DNA of 14,122 nt from Rhodobacterales bacterium (GTDB taxonomy: Bacteria; Pseudomonadota; Alphaproteobacteria; Rhodobacterales; Rhodobacteraceae): positions 1-14,122 of the forward strand of contig JAACVA010000065.1 of NCBI GenBank assembly GCA_009992615.1. Reading direction: 5' to 3'. Below are positions 1-6,105 of this stretch, in pieces. Below the pieces are notes generated by a model. The model made no database searches, was not told the DNA's origin, and worked only from the letters and a program-made list of their open reading frames with translations. Position numbers and translations under genes: made by a program. How positions within the stretch are numbered: the stretch's first letter is position 1; every line of letters starts with the position of its first letter.

Positions 1-711
1 CGCCTCGACCACGACAACCGCCCGCACCACACCCGAGATAATTCTGTTGCGACGCGGAAAATGTTGCCCCTGGGGTTGCATGCCCATGGGTTGTTCGGAA
101 ATACGCAGCCCGTGTTCGGTGATTTCCTGTGCCAGCACCGCGTTTTCAGCCGGATAAACGACATCAACCCCCCCGGCCATTACCGCCACCGTACCATGGG
201 CAAGCGCAGCCATATGGGCGGCGGTGTCGATTCCACGGGCCAGTCCCGACACGATGACATGGCCCGCGCGGCCCAGATCGTCGGCCATCTTGCGGGCCAT
301 CCGCGTGCCCAATGACGAGGCGTTGCGGGCACCGACCAGGGCCACCGATGGACGCGCCAGAACCGACATATCGCCCATGGCCCACAACAGCGGTGGCGGA
401 TCGTTCAAGTCATACAGGGCGAGAGGATATTCAGGGCTGCCAAAAGCGATCATTCGCGCCCCGGCAACACGGGCCGCCTTCAGCTCGGCAGCTGCAACAC
501 CTGGGGGGCAGGCTTTGTAATCGGTCACGCCTGCCGCCGCCGCCACGCCGGGCAGGGCATCAAGGGCGGCCTCGGCGGTGCCGTGTTCGCGCATCAGGCG
601 GAAAAATGTCGTCACACCGACCCGGCGTGAGCGCAAGAGACGAAGCCAGCCTAACCGAGCTTCCTCGGAGTGGGGTGGGGTGAGGGGGGTGAGGGAAGGG
701 AATAAATCCAC
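1..711 (-). CDS. dprA: DNA-processing protein DprA, N-terminal part (cut by window edge)
   Basis: Reading minus from a GTG at 711 gives 237 codons open to base 1. DprA binds incoming single-stranded DNA and loads RecA during natural transformation or uptake of transferred DNA, in the cytoplasm. Seen: an N-terminal helical part (about 15-60) with WLRLLRSRRVGVTTFFRLM; then the Rossmann-like DprA core with VALVGARNAS (123-132), SGLARGIDTAAH (155-166), GGVDVVYPAEN (180-190) and FPRRNRIISG (218-227), all hallmarks of the family. The C-terminal third lies outside the window. The GTG start is chosen because an in-frame TGA lies two codons upstream (717-715) and AGG sits about 7 bases ahead of it; no in-frame ATG fits the conserved N-terminus. 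The extreme N-terminus is proline/serine rich, as in other Rhodobacterales DprA. The gene stands alone here, 249 bases from the end of tldD, with its own upstream region including a CtrA-like site. Confidence 0.93.
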   Translation of the reverse strand, partial: MDLFPSLTPLTPPHSEEARLGWLRLLRSRRVGVTTFFRLMREHGTAEAALDALPGVAAAAGVTDYKACPPGVAAAELKAARVAGARMIAFGSPEYPLALYDLNDPPPLLWAMGDMSVLARPSVALVGARNASSLGTRMARKMADDLGRAGHVIVSGLARGIDTAAHMAALAHGTVAVMAGGVDVVYPAENAVLAQEITEHGLRISEQPMGMQPQGQHFPRRNRIISGVVRAVVVVEA

Positions 712-760
712 CGGTCAACCTGTCTTCGTCTGCTTGCAAAGCCACAATGCAGCCGTATTG

Positions 761-776
761 GTTAAGAGTGTGTAAA
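761..776 (-). promoter_or_regulatory. CtrA-like binding site upstream of dprA
   Basis: On the minus strand the sequence TTTA-CACACTC-TTAAC lies 50-65 bases ahead of the dprA GTG. The known CtrA box is TTAA-N7-TTAA, so this has one mismatch and the exact 7-base spacing. In Rhodobacter capsulatus, competence-type genes including dprA are under CtrA control and serve uptake of gene-transfer-agent DNA, which makes a site here plausible. A single near-consensus match can occur by chance. Confidence 0.4.
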
Positions 777-800
777 TGACTCGGCAAGCTCGCGTATGTC

Positions 801-829
801 TTCACAAGCCTTTGAAAATAATATATAAA
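801..829 (+). promoter_or_regulatory. Sigma70-like promoter pointing away from dprA into the tldD 3' end
   Basis: TTCACA (801-806) is separated by exactly 17 bases from TATAAA (824-829). Each hexamer differs from consensus (TTGACA, TATAAT) at one base. Transcription would begin near 836 and run rightward, where no plus-strand gene exists before ctaC; it would meet tldD tail to tail. The surrounding tract 811-842 is strongly AT-rich in an otherwise GC-rich window, so part of the match may simply reflect composition. Confidence 0.45.
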
Positions 830-835
830 AAATCC

Positions 836-950
836 AAAATTTGGCGATGCCAGGCCTGGCTTCCGGCAGAATCAGGTAGGGCGCGTCCCTGCAAACCGCT
901 TTTTGGTCAGAATCGCCGCCTTGTGCGGTTTCGCCAGGGCGGCGATCAGA
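836..950 (+). ncRNA. Candidate small or antisense RNA (structured intergenic segment)
   Basis: This is a tentative call. The segment starts at the predicted initiation point of the 801-829 promoter and has no credible coding frame. It contains a 12-base palindrome GCCAGGCCTGGC (849-860), a 6-bp hairpin GTAGGG/CCCTGC (876-892, one G-T pair) seven bases before TTTTT (900-904), and two interlocking inverted repeats: AAACCGC (893-899) with GCGGTTT (925-931), and ATCGCCGCC (912-920) with GGCGGCGAT (938-946). The 3' end is unclear: about 904 if the T-run terminates, later otherwise. The same elements could instead be the 3' UTR of tldD on the minus strand. No known RNA family was recognised. Confidence 0.25.
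912..946. repeat. 9-bp inverted repeat just past the tldD stop
   Basis: ATCGCCGCC (912-920) and GGCGGCGAT (938-946) are perfect complements around a 17-base spacer, beginning 15 bases beyond the tldD stop. On the minus strand it could form a hairpin in the tldD 3' UTR, but no run of T follows it directly, so it is not a standard intrinsic terminator. A role in mRNA end stability or Rho-dependent termination is possible. Confidence 0.45.
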
Positions 951-960
951 TGGTGAACGA

Positions 961-2382
961 TCAGGCGGCGCTGCCCCCCACGGTCAGCCCGCCGATCAGC
1001 AGGCTGGGCTGGCCCACCCCCACCGGCACCCATTGCCCCGCCTTGCCACAGTTGCCGATGCCGGGGTCCAGGGCCATGTCGTTGCCGATACCGCGAATCT
1101 GGCGCAGGGCGGTTGCGCCGTCGCCGATCAGGGTGGCCCCCTTGACCGGGGCGCCGACGACGCCGTTGCGCACACGATAGGCCTCGGTGCAGGAAAACAC
1201 GAACTTGCCGCTGGTGATGTCCACCTGCCCGCCGCCAAAGCCGACGGCATAGATGCCGTCTTTCAGGCTGGCCACGATGTCACCGGGGGATGTATCGCCC
1301 GACAACATATAGGTGTTGGTCATCCGCGGCATCGGCGTGTGCGCATAGCTTTGCCGCCGACCGTTGCCCGTGGCCGCAACACCCATCAGGCGGGCATTCT
1401 GCCGGTCCTGCATGAAGCCCACCAGCACGCCATCCTCGATCAGCACGTTGCGTGCCGATGGTGTGCCCTCATCATCGACACTGATTGATCCGCGCCGGTC
1501 GGGAATTGTGCCGTCGTCCAGCACAGTCACACCTTTTGACGCCACCTGTTGGCCCATCAACCCTGCAAAGGCGCTGGTCTGTTTGCGGTTGAAATCGCCC
1601 TCAAGCCCATGCCCCACTGCCTCGTGCAGCAGGATTCCGGGCCAGCCGGGGCCCAGAACAACGTCCATGATGCCCGCCGGGGCCGGTTCGGCGTCAAGGT
1701 TTACAAGGGCGATGCGCAGCGCCTCGCGCGTCACACCTTCCCAATGGTGACGGGTCAGCAGGCCGGTCAGGCCGGTGCGCCCGCCGCCGCCCATGCCGCC
1801 CGATTCGCGCCGCCCGTTCTGTTCGACGATGACCGATACGTTCAGACGGGTCATCGGTCGGATGTCGCGCACCAGATGCCCCTCGGGGCGCAAAATCTCA
1901 ACCTCCTGGATCGAGGCGGCCAAGGTGGCCGACACTTGCACCACCCGCGGGTCCAGCGCCCGGGCGAAGGCGTCGATCTCGCGTAATGTATCCAGTTTCA
2001 CAGAGAATATCGCATCGGTCATCGGGTCGTTGTCGGTGTACAGCTTCACGTTGGTGGCGCGGGGTGCCTCGGCCAGCGTGCCGCCGCCGTCGCCCACAGC
2101 CAGCCGGGCGGTTTCAGCGGCGCGTTTCAGGGCGGGTTCTGAAATCTCGCTGGAGTGGGCGTAACCGGCGGTTTCGCCGCGCACGGCGCGCAACCCAAAA
2201 CCTTCCGCAGCGTTGTAGCTGGCGGTGCGGACCCGGCCATCGTCAAACGAAATCACTTCGGATCGGCTGCGTTCGAGAAACAGCTCGCCATCGTCGGCCC
2301 CCGCCACGGCAGCCCGCAGTGTGGCCAGTGCAGTGTCGGCGTCCAGAAGTGAATCAAACGGGCGAAAGTGGGTATCGGACAT
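961..2382 (-). CDS. tldD: Metalloprotease TldD
   Basis: The protein has 473 residues, close to the family norm of about 480. TldD pairs with TldE (PmbA) to form a cytoplasmic zinc protease that degrades unfolded peptides; in enterobacteria it matures microcin B17 and helps degrade the CcdA antitoxin. Seen: HEAVGH at 253-258 is the HExxxH zinc motif, with H253 and H258 as ligands and E254 as the catalytic acid. C445 in GNCGKAGQ near the C-terminus matches the cysteine zinc ligand known from the E. coli enzyme. A second conserved stretch, SCTEAYRVRNG, begins at residue 397. The start at 2382 (MSDTHFRPFD) is chosen over longer in-frame options because AGGAG lies about 7 bases before it and the upstream extension does not resemble the family. 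The partner pmbA is not adjacent, which is common. No linked peptide-antibiotic genes are present, so the substrate cannot be inferred. Confidence 0.96.
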   Translation of the reverse strand: MSDTHFRPFDSLLDADTALATLRAAVAGADDGELFLERSRSEVISFDDGRVRTASYNAAEGFGLRAVRGETAGYAHSSEISEPALKRAAETARLAVGDGGGTLAEAPRATNVKLYTDNDPMTDAIFSVKLDTLREIDAFARALDPRVVQVSATLAASIQEVEILRPEGHLVRDIRPMTRLNVSVIVEQNGRRESGGMGGGGRTGLTGLLTRHHWEGVTREALRIALVNLDAEPAPAGIMDVVLGPGWPGILLHEAVGHGLEGDFNRKQTSAFAGLMGQQVASKGVTVLDDGTIPDRRGSISVDDEGTPSARNVLIEDGVLVGFMQDRQNARLMGVAATGNGRRQSYAHTPMPRMTNTYMLSGDTSPGDIVASLKDGIYAVGFGGGQVDITSGKFVFSCTEAYRVRNGVVGAPVKGATLIGDGATALRQIRGIGNDMALDPGIGNCGKAGQWVPVGVGQPSLLIGGLTVGGSAA

Positions 2383-2406
2383 GAAAGCTCCTGTCAGGAT
2401 CTGAGG

Positions 2407-2424
2407 AAAAGCCGCGGGGCGGCT
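2407..2424 (-). promoter_or_regulatory. Hairpin in the tldD leader, terminator-like
   Basis: On the minus strand AGCCGC-ccc-GCGGCT is a perfect 6-bp stem with a 3-base loop followed by TTT, about 25 bases ahead of the tldD start. It resembles a short attenuator, but the T-run is brief and no leader peptide or ligand-binding structure is apparent. Confidence 0.3.
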
Positions 2425-2439
2425 GTTTGCCGCGATGGT

Positions 2440-2465
2440 TTGGCTTGTCCCTTTCGGTCTAATAT
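2440..2465 (+). promoter_or_regulatory. Possible ctaC operon promoter
   Basis: TAATAT (2460-2465) is a good -10 hexamer. TTGGCT (2440-2445) could be the -35 element, but the spacer is only 14 bases. Initiation near 2472 would leave a leader of about 87 bases before ctaC. The region lies between divergent tldD and ctaC, where a ctaC promoter must be. Confidence 0.35.
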
Positions 2466-2495
2466 GGTTTCTCAGGCCGTGAACACAACGGAATA

Positions 2496-2535
2496 CCGCC
2501 GGAATGGCGGACCCCGAGGAGGCGGCAGCGCCGCC
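2496..2535 (+). promoter_or_regulatory. Two adjacent hairpins in the ctaC leader
   Basis: CCGCC (2496-2500) pairs with GGCGG (2506-2510), and GGCGGC (2521-2526) pairs with GCCGCC (2530-2535). The four arms are mutually complementary, so 2496-2500 could pair with 2521-2525 instead, giving mutually exclusive folds. Neither stem is followed by a T-run. They end about 12 bases before the AGG ribosome-binding site of ctaC and may affect translation or mRNA stability. Confidence 0.35.
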
Positions 2536-2558
2536 GACAGCCAAAGCAGGAACCGGAT

Positions 2559-3431
2559 ATGCGTTTTCATACCAAAGTTGCGGGCCTTCTGGCCGGATGC
2601 ACCACCGCCCTGACGGGCGTCGCCGCATTGGCCCAGGACGGGCTGGACGGTCTGCCGATCATCGGCGCGCCCAAACCGGGCGGGATCTATTTTCAGCCGG
2701 CAGCGACAGAACTTGCACGCGATCTTCATTGGCTGGATGACATGTTGGTGATCATCATGGGGGCGATCGTGCTGTTCGTGGTGCTGCTGCTGGCCATCGT
2801 GGCCGTCCGGCACAACCGCCGCGCCAATCCTGTGCCGGCGAAATTCACCCACAATACCCCGATCGAAATCACCTGGACGCTGGTGCCGGTTCTCATTCTG
2901 GTCTTCATCGGCGCGTTCTCGCTGCCGGTGCTGTTCAAGCAGCAGGAAATTCCCGCCGCTGACGTGACGATCAAGGTGACCGGCTATCAGTGGTATTGGA
3001 GCTATGAATACCCGGACAGCGAGTTCGCGTTCGACAGCTTCATGTTGCAACCCGATGAGCTGGCCGAGTATGGCTATTCGCAGGACGAATATCGTTTGGC
3101 CACCAACGCGGCCATGGTTGTGCCTGTCAACAAGACGGTCGTCGTGCAGGTCACGGGCGGTGATGTGATTCACTCGTGGACCATTCCGGCCTTTGGCGTC
3201 AAACAGGATGGCATTCCGGGCCGTTTGGCCGAGTTGTGGTTCAAGGCCGAACAAGAAGGCATCTATTTCGGCCAATGCTCTGAACTGTGCGGCAAAGACC
3301 ACGCCTTCATGCCAATCACTGTAAAAGTTGTGAGCCAGGAGGCCTATGATGCCTGGCTGGGTCGGGCGATTGACGAATACGCCGGCACCCCCTCAGGAGC
3401 GCCGGGCGTGCGCGTCGCGCTGGCTGACTGA
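2559..3431 (+). CDS. ctaC: Cytochrome c oxidase subunit II
   Basis: This 290-residue subunit of the aa3-type oxidase carries the CuA centre, which accepts electrons from cytochrome c on the periplasmic face. Seen: a signal peptide (1-25, cleavage likely after AALA); two membrane helices (about 62-84 and 106-126); the aromatic patch GYQWYWSYEY (142-151) that relays electrons from CuA; and a complete CuA site of H205, C240, E242, C244, H248 and M251 in CSELCGKDHAFM. The start has AGG about 8 bases upstream. A short C-terminal tail after about 275 (GTPSGAP...) resembles the extension that is removed proteolytically in Paracoccus. The gene heads the cta cluster; subunit I (ctaD) is not present and is usually encoded elsewhere in this order. 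Confidence 0.97.
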   Translation: MRFHTKVAGLLAGCTTALTGVAALAQDGLDGLPIIGAPKPGGIYFQPAATELARDLHWLDDMLVIIMGAIVLFVVLLLAIVAVRHNRRANPVPAKFTHNTPIEITWTLVPVLILVFIGAFSLPVLFKQQEIPAADVTIKVTGYQWYWSYEYPDSEFAFDSFMLQPDELAEYGYSQDEYRLATNAAMVVPVNKTVVVQVTGGDVIHSWTIPAFGVKQDGIPGRLAELWFKAEQEGIYFGQCSELCGKDHAFMPITVKVVSQEAYDAWLGRAIDEYAGTPSGAPGVRVALAD

Positions 3432-3513
3432 GCTGCTGGCGCGCCGTGGTCGGGTCTGTGATGCGCGGATCGGCCACAGCGCACCGCGCAATTTGAATTT
3501 ACAGGCCGAAAAC

Positions 3514-4440
3514 ATGACCGATGTCACAGTGAACGAACAAGAAACCGAAGCACAGTTTGGCGATTACTTCGCCTTGCTGAAACCGCGTGTCATGTCTTTG
3601 GTCGTTTTCACTGCCTTCGTCGGTCTTATGGTGGCGCCGGTGCAGGTGCATCCGATGATCGGTTTTTGCGCCATTCTGTTCATTGCCGTTGGTGCGGGCG
3701 CCTCGGGGGCGCTGAACATGTGGTGGGACGCCGACATTGATGCCGTGATGAAGCGCACGGCACGCCGGCCCATTCCGGCGGGCAAGGTCACCGGTCCCGA
3801 GGCTTTGGCCATAGGTCTTGCCTTGTCGGGGTTCTCGGTGGTCATGCTGGCCTTGGCAACCAACCTCGCGGCGGCTGGTTTGCTGGCCTTCACCATCTTC
3901 TTTTACGCAGTCGTCTATTCCATGTGGTTGAAACGCTCGACGCCTCAAAACATCGTTATCGGGGGGGCTGCGGGGGCGTTTCCGCCGCTGATTGGTTGGG
4001 TTGCGGCCACCGGCAGCGTTTCTGTCGAGGCGGTGCTGATGTTCGCGCTGATCTTCATGTGGACGCCGCCGCATTTCTGGGCGCTGGCGCTGTTCCTGAA
4101 AAAGGATTATGATACCGCAGGTGTTCCGATGCTGACCGTGACACATGGCCGGCGCGTAACACGTCAGCATATTCTGGCCTATACCCTGGCACTTGCACCG
4201 CTGGCGGTCTGGCTTGGCTTTACGCCGATCGGTGGTCCGGTCTATCTGACGGTGGCCGTTCTGGCCAATGCCTGGTTCATTCTCGGGGCGGTACGGATCT
4301 GGCGCCGCGACGAAACCATGGCCGAATCGGACAGGTATCGCATCGAGAAGGCGTTTTTCCAGTTCTCTCTGCTGTACTTGTTTCTTCATTTTCTGGCGCT
4401 GCTGGCCGATGCGGTTCTGCGCGCTCTGGGGGCACTATGA
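3514..4440 (+). CDS. ctaB: Protohaem IX farnesyltransferase (haem O synthase)
   Basis: This 308-residue UbiA-type membrane prenyltransferase attaches farnesyl diphosphate to haem b to make haem O, the precursor of haem A in oxidase subunit I. Seen: the first aspartate-rich motif N68-MWW-D72-ADI-D76, followed by the conserved RTARRPIPAG; the second polar loop KKDYDTAGVPML (196-207); and about eight or nine hydrophobic helices. The start at 3514 (MTDVTVNEQE) is preferred to an in-frame start at 3346 that would overlap the end of ctaC by 86 bases; AGG lies 10 bases upstream. The 82-base gap after ctaC can form a hairpin, GTGGTCG (3446-3452) with CGGCCAC (3471-3477), which might mark an mRNA processing site. 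The gene ends in an ATGA overlap with the next one. Confidence 0.96.
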   Translation: MTDVTVNEQETEAQFGDYFALLKPRVMSLVVFTAFVGLMVAPVQVHPMIGFCAILFIAVGAGASGALNMWWDADIDAVMKRTARRPIPAGKVTGPEALAIGLALSGFSVVMLALATNLAAAGLLAFTIFFYAVVYSMWLKRSTPQNIVIGGAAGAFPPLIGWVAATGSVSVEAVLMFALIFMWTPPHFWALALFLKKDYDTAGVPMLTVTHGRRVTRQHILAYTLALAPLAVWLGFTPIGGPVYLTVAVLANAWFILGAVRIWRRDETMAESDRYRIEKAFFQFSLLYLFLHFLALLADAVLRALGAL

Positions 4441-4640
4441 TGGCGATGAAAGTGGAACACGACCTGCACAAGCGGCGCTTTTCGCGCAACATGGGCGTTG
4501 GTCTGGTTTTGGCAGGGTTTGTTTGCATCATCTTCGGTCTGACCGTGGTGAAGGTCAGGCAGCTGGGCGCCATCCAGGCATTTGACCATGTACTGCGCCC
4601 GGAATTGATGCCGGACCAGACCAGGGGGGGCGGCAACTGA
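4437..4640 (+). CDS. Small single-span membrane protein between ctaB and ctaG (CoxF-like)
   Basis: This protein has 67 residues, with one hydrophobic helix (about 20-40) between basic flanks: HKRRFSRN on the N-terminal side and KVRQ after it. The predicted topology is N-in with a short periplasmic tail. Its start overlaps the ctaB stop (ATGA) and its stop overlaps the ctaG start (TGATG), so the three are very likely translationally coupled. A small membrane protein at this position is recurrent in alphaproteobacterial cta operons and is sometimes called coxF; its biochemical role is not established to my knowledge. By position a role in oxidase assembly is likely, but that is inference. The start could be the ATG at 4437, 4440 or 4446; GGGGG at 4426-4430 suits the first two. 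Confidence 0.85.
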   Translation: MMAMKVEHDLHKRRFSRNMGVGLVLAGFVCIIFGLTVVKVRQLGAIQAFDHVLRPELMPDQTRGGGN

Positions 4641-5185
4641 TGGATGGCAAGACAAAAACCGTCGCACAGACCGTCGGTGTCGTGCTTGTCATGGGCGGCC
4701 TTGCCTGGGCCTCGGTGCCGTTTTACAGTTGGTTTTGCAAGGTGACCGGGTTTGGCGGGGCCACTGTCACGGGGGCAGGGGCCGACCGCACCCTGGATCA
4801 AACCATTGCAATCCGTTTTGATGCTTCGACCGAGCGTGAGATGCCATGGGAATTTCGACCGGTCGAGCGGCAGATGCAGCTGCGCATCGGTGAAACCGGG
4901 CTGGCCTTTTACGAGGCCTATAATCCGACCGATCGTGTGGTCGCCGGTTCGGCCACCTACAATGTTGCACCCTACGAGGCAGGCGGGTTTTTCACCAAGA
5001 TCGACTGTTTCTGCTTTGAGGAACAAGTGCTGCAACCCGGTGAGCGGGTGATGATGCCGGTCACCTTCTATGTCGATCCCGATATCGTGGACGACCGCGA
5101 CGCAAAGTTTGTCAAACACATCACACTGTCTTACACCTTCTATGAAATCGACCTGCCCGAAGAGCAGGCAAGCCTGAGCCAGTAA
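4640..5185 (+). CDS. ctaG: Cytochrome c oxidase assembly protein CtaG (Cox11 family)
   Basis: This 181-residue copper chaperone delivers CuB to oxidase subunit I. Seen: an N-terminal membrane anchor (about 9-28); a conserved cysteine just after it (C33 in WFCKVTGFGG); an immunoglobulin-like periplasmic domain with NPTDRVVAGSATYNV; and the copper-binding pair C123-F-C125 in CFCFEEQVLQPGE. Length and motifs are those of full-length Cox11. The ATG overlaps the preceding stop by one base, so its dosage is probably tied to the small protein and ctaB. A 40-base gap with a short hairpin (GCCCC 5192-5196, GGGGC 5202-5206) separates it from ctaE. Confidence 0.96.
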   Translation: MDGKTKTVAQTVGVVLVMGGLAWASVPFYSWFCKVTGFGGATVTGAGADRTLDQTIAIRFDASTEREMPWEFRPVERQMQLRIGETGLAFYEAYNPTDRVVAGSATYNVAPYEAGGFFTKIDCFCFEEQVLQPGERVMMPVTFYVDPDIVDDRDAKFVKHITLSYTFYEIDLPEEQASLSQ

Positions 5186-5225
5186 TAGCAAGCCCCCGAG
5201 AGGGGCCCGAGACGAGGGAACGCCA

Positions 5226-6026
5226 ATGGCGCACGAAAAGAACCACGACTATCACATCATCCAACCGTCAATCTGGCCGCTTCTGGCGGCGCTGGGCGGG
5301 TTTGTCATGCTGTTCGGCGCGGTGCTGCTGTTTCATGACATGGGGCCCTGGATGTTTCTCATCGGGCTGGCCGGTGTGCTGTACGTCATGTACGGCTGGT
5401 GGTCGGATGTGGTGACCGAGAGCAATCAGGGCGATCATACGCCGGTGGTTCGTATCGGCCTGCGCTATGGCTTCATTTTCTTCATCATGTCCGAGGTGAT
5501 GTTCTTTGCCGCCTGGTTCTGGAGCTTTTTCAAGCACGCCTTGTATCCGATGGGCCCGAACAGCCCGGCAGTTGACGGCGTTTGGCCGCCCGCCGGGATC
5601 GAAACCTTTGATCCCTGGCATTTGCCGCTGATCAATACGCTGATTCTGTTGCTATCGGGCTGTGCCGCCACTTGGGCGCACCATGCCCTTGTTCACGAAA
5701 ACAATCGCAAGGACATGGCCAACGGGCTGATCCTCGCGGTGCTGCTGGGCTTGGTCTTTACTTTCTTCCAGGCTTATGAATACAGCCATGCCGCCTTTGG
5801 GTTCTCTGGCAATATCTATGGCGCCAATTTCTTCATGGCGACGGGGTTTCATGGCGCACATGTGATCATCGGCACGATCTTCCTGTTCGTCTGCTATTTG
5901 CGGGTGCGCGCCGGTCATTTCACCCCGGAACAGCACATCGGCTTCGAAATGGCCGCGTGGTATTGGCATTTCGTCGATGTGATCTGGTTGTTCCTGTTCG
6001 GTGCAATCTATATCTGGGGCAGCTGA
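5226..6026 (+). CDS. ctaE: Cytochrome c oxidase subunit III
   Basis: This 266-residue integral membrane subunit of aa3 oxidase stabilises subunit I and supports proton uptake into the D-channel. Seen: the N-terminal HDYHIIQPSIWP; seven hydrophobic helices; SEVMFFAAWFW with E90 at the position of the carbodiimide-reactive glutamate of the family; PPAGIETFDPWHLPLINT (121-138); FHGAHVIIGT (208-217); and the C-terminal YWHFVDVIWLFLF (246-258). It is full length and intact. GAGGGA lies about 7 bases before the start. It is the last structural gene of the cta block and is followed at once by terminator-like hairpins. Confidence 0.97.
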   Translation: MAHEKNHDYHIIQPSIWPLLAALGGFVMLFGAVLLFHDMGPWMFLIGLAGVLYVMYGWWSDVVTESNQGDHTPVVRIGLRYGFIFFIMSEVMFFAAWFWSFFKHALYPMGPNSPAVDGVWPPAGIETFDPWHLPLINTLILLLSGCAATWAHHALVHENNRKDMANGLILAVLLGLVFTFFQAYEYSHAAFGFSGNIYGANFFMATGFHGAHVIIGTIFLFVCYLRVRAGHFTPEQHIGFEMAAWYWHFVDVIWLFLFGAIYIWGS

Positions 6027-6045
6027 GCCTGCGACGCAGCTTTTT
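6021..6045 (+). terminator. Weak hairpin with T-run overlapping the ctaE stop
   Basis: AGCTG (6021-6025) pairs with CAGCT (6037-6041) around an 11-base loop, with further T residues to 6045. The stem includes part of the ctaE stop codon. With only five pairs it is weak alone, and it may act with the stronger hairpin 14 bases on. Confidence 0.35.
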
Positions 6046-6058
6046 CTGAACCAAATGC

Positions 6059-6094
6059 GGGGGGTGCCGGGCAAACCGCGCACCCCCCATTTTT
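6059..6094 (+). terminator. Intrinsic terminator between ctaE and surf1
   Basis: GGGGGGTGC (6059-6067) and GCACCCCCC (6080-6088) form a perfect 9-bp GC-rich stem with a 12-base loop, followed by A and TTTTT (6090-6094). This is a canonical Rho-independent terminator on the plus strand. It ends only 12 bases before the surf1 start, so either surf1 is served by read-through or it has its own promoter. Confidence 0.85.
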
Positions 6095-6105
6095 GAAAGT
6101 GTCGC

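Noticed and set aside
560..805. Minus-strand ATG frame (81 codons) overlapping the dprA start
   Set aside because: It is out of frame with dprA, and the DprA-like protein begins at the GTG at 711.
849..860. GCCAGGCCTGGC palindrome as an operator
   Set aside because: It is a perfect 12-base palindrome but stands alone, away from any mapped promoter core, and matches no operator I recognise. It is kept only as part of the structured segment.
776..1180. Plus-strand open frame (134 codons) across the dprA-tldD gap into tldD
   Set aside because: It starts inside the promoter region, has no ribosome-binding site, and its second half is antisense to the conserved tldD C-terminus. A non-coding RNA explains the plus-strand promoter better.
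2472..3302. Long minus-strand open frame opposite ctaC (276 codons)
   Set aside because: It is rich in H, R, D and Q with no domain or membrane logic, and lies exactly opposite a well-supported ctaC. This is the usual antisense shadow in GC-rich coding DNA.
3346..3513. Upstream ATG extension of ctaB overlapping ctaC
   Set aside because: The extra 56 residues do not resemble haem O synthase, and a better start with AGG upstream exists at 3514.
3499..4389. Long minus-strand open frame opposite ctaB (296 codons)
   Set aside because: The composition is that of a shadow frame (RHDQ-rich) and ctaB on the plus strand has full family motifs.
4277..5191. Minus-strand open frame spanning the end of ctaB, the small gene and ctaG (304 codons)
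   Set aside because: It crosses three real plus-strand genes and shows no recognisable motif.
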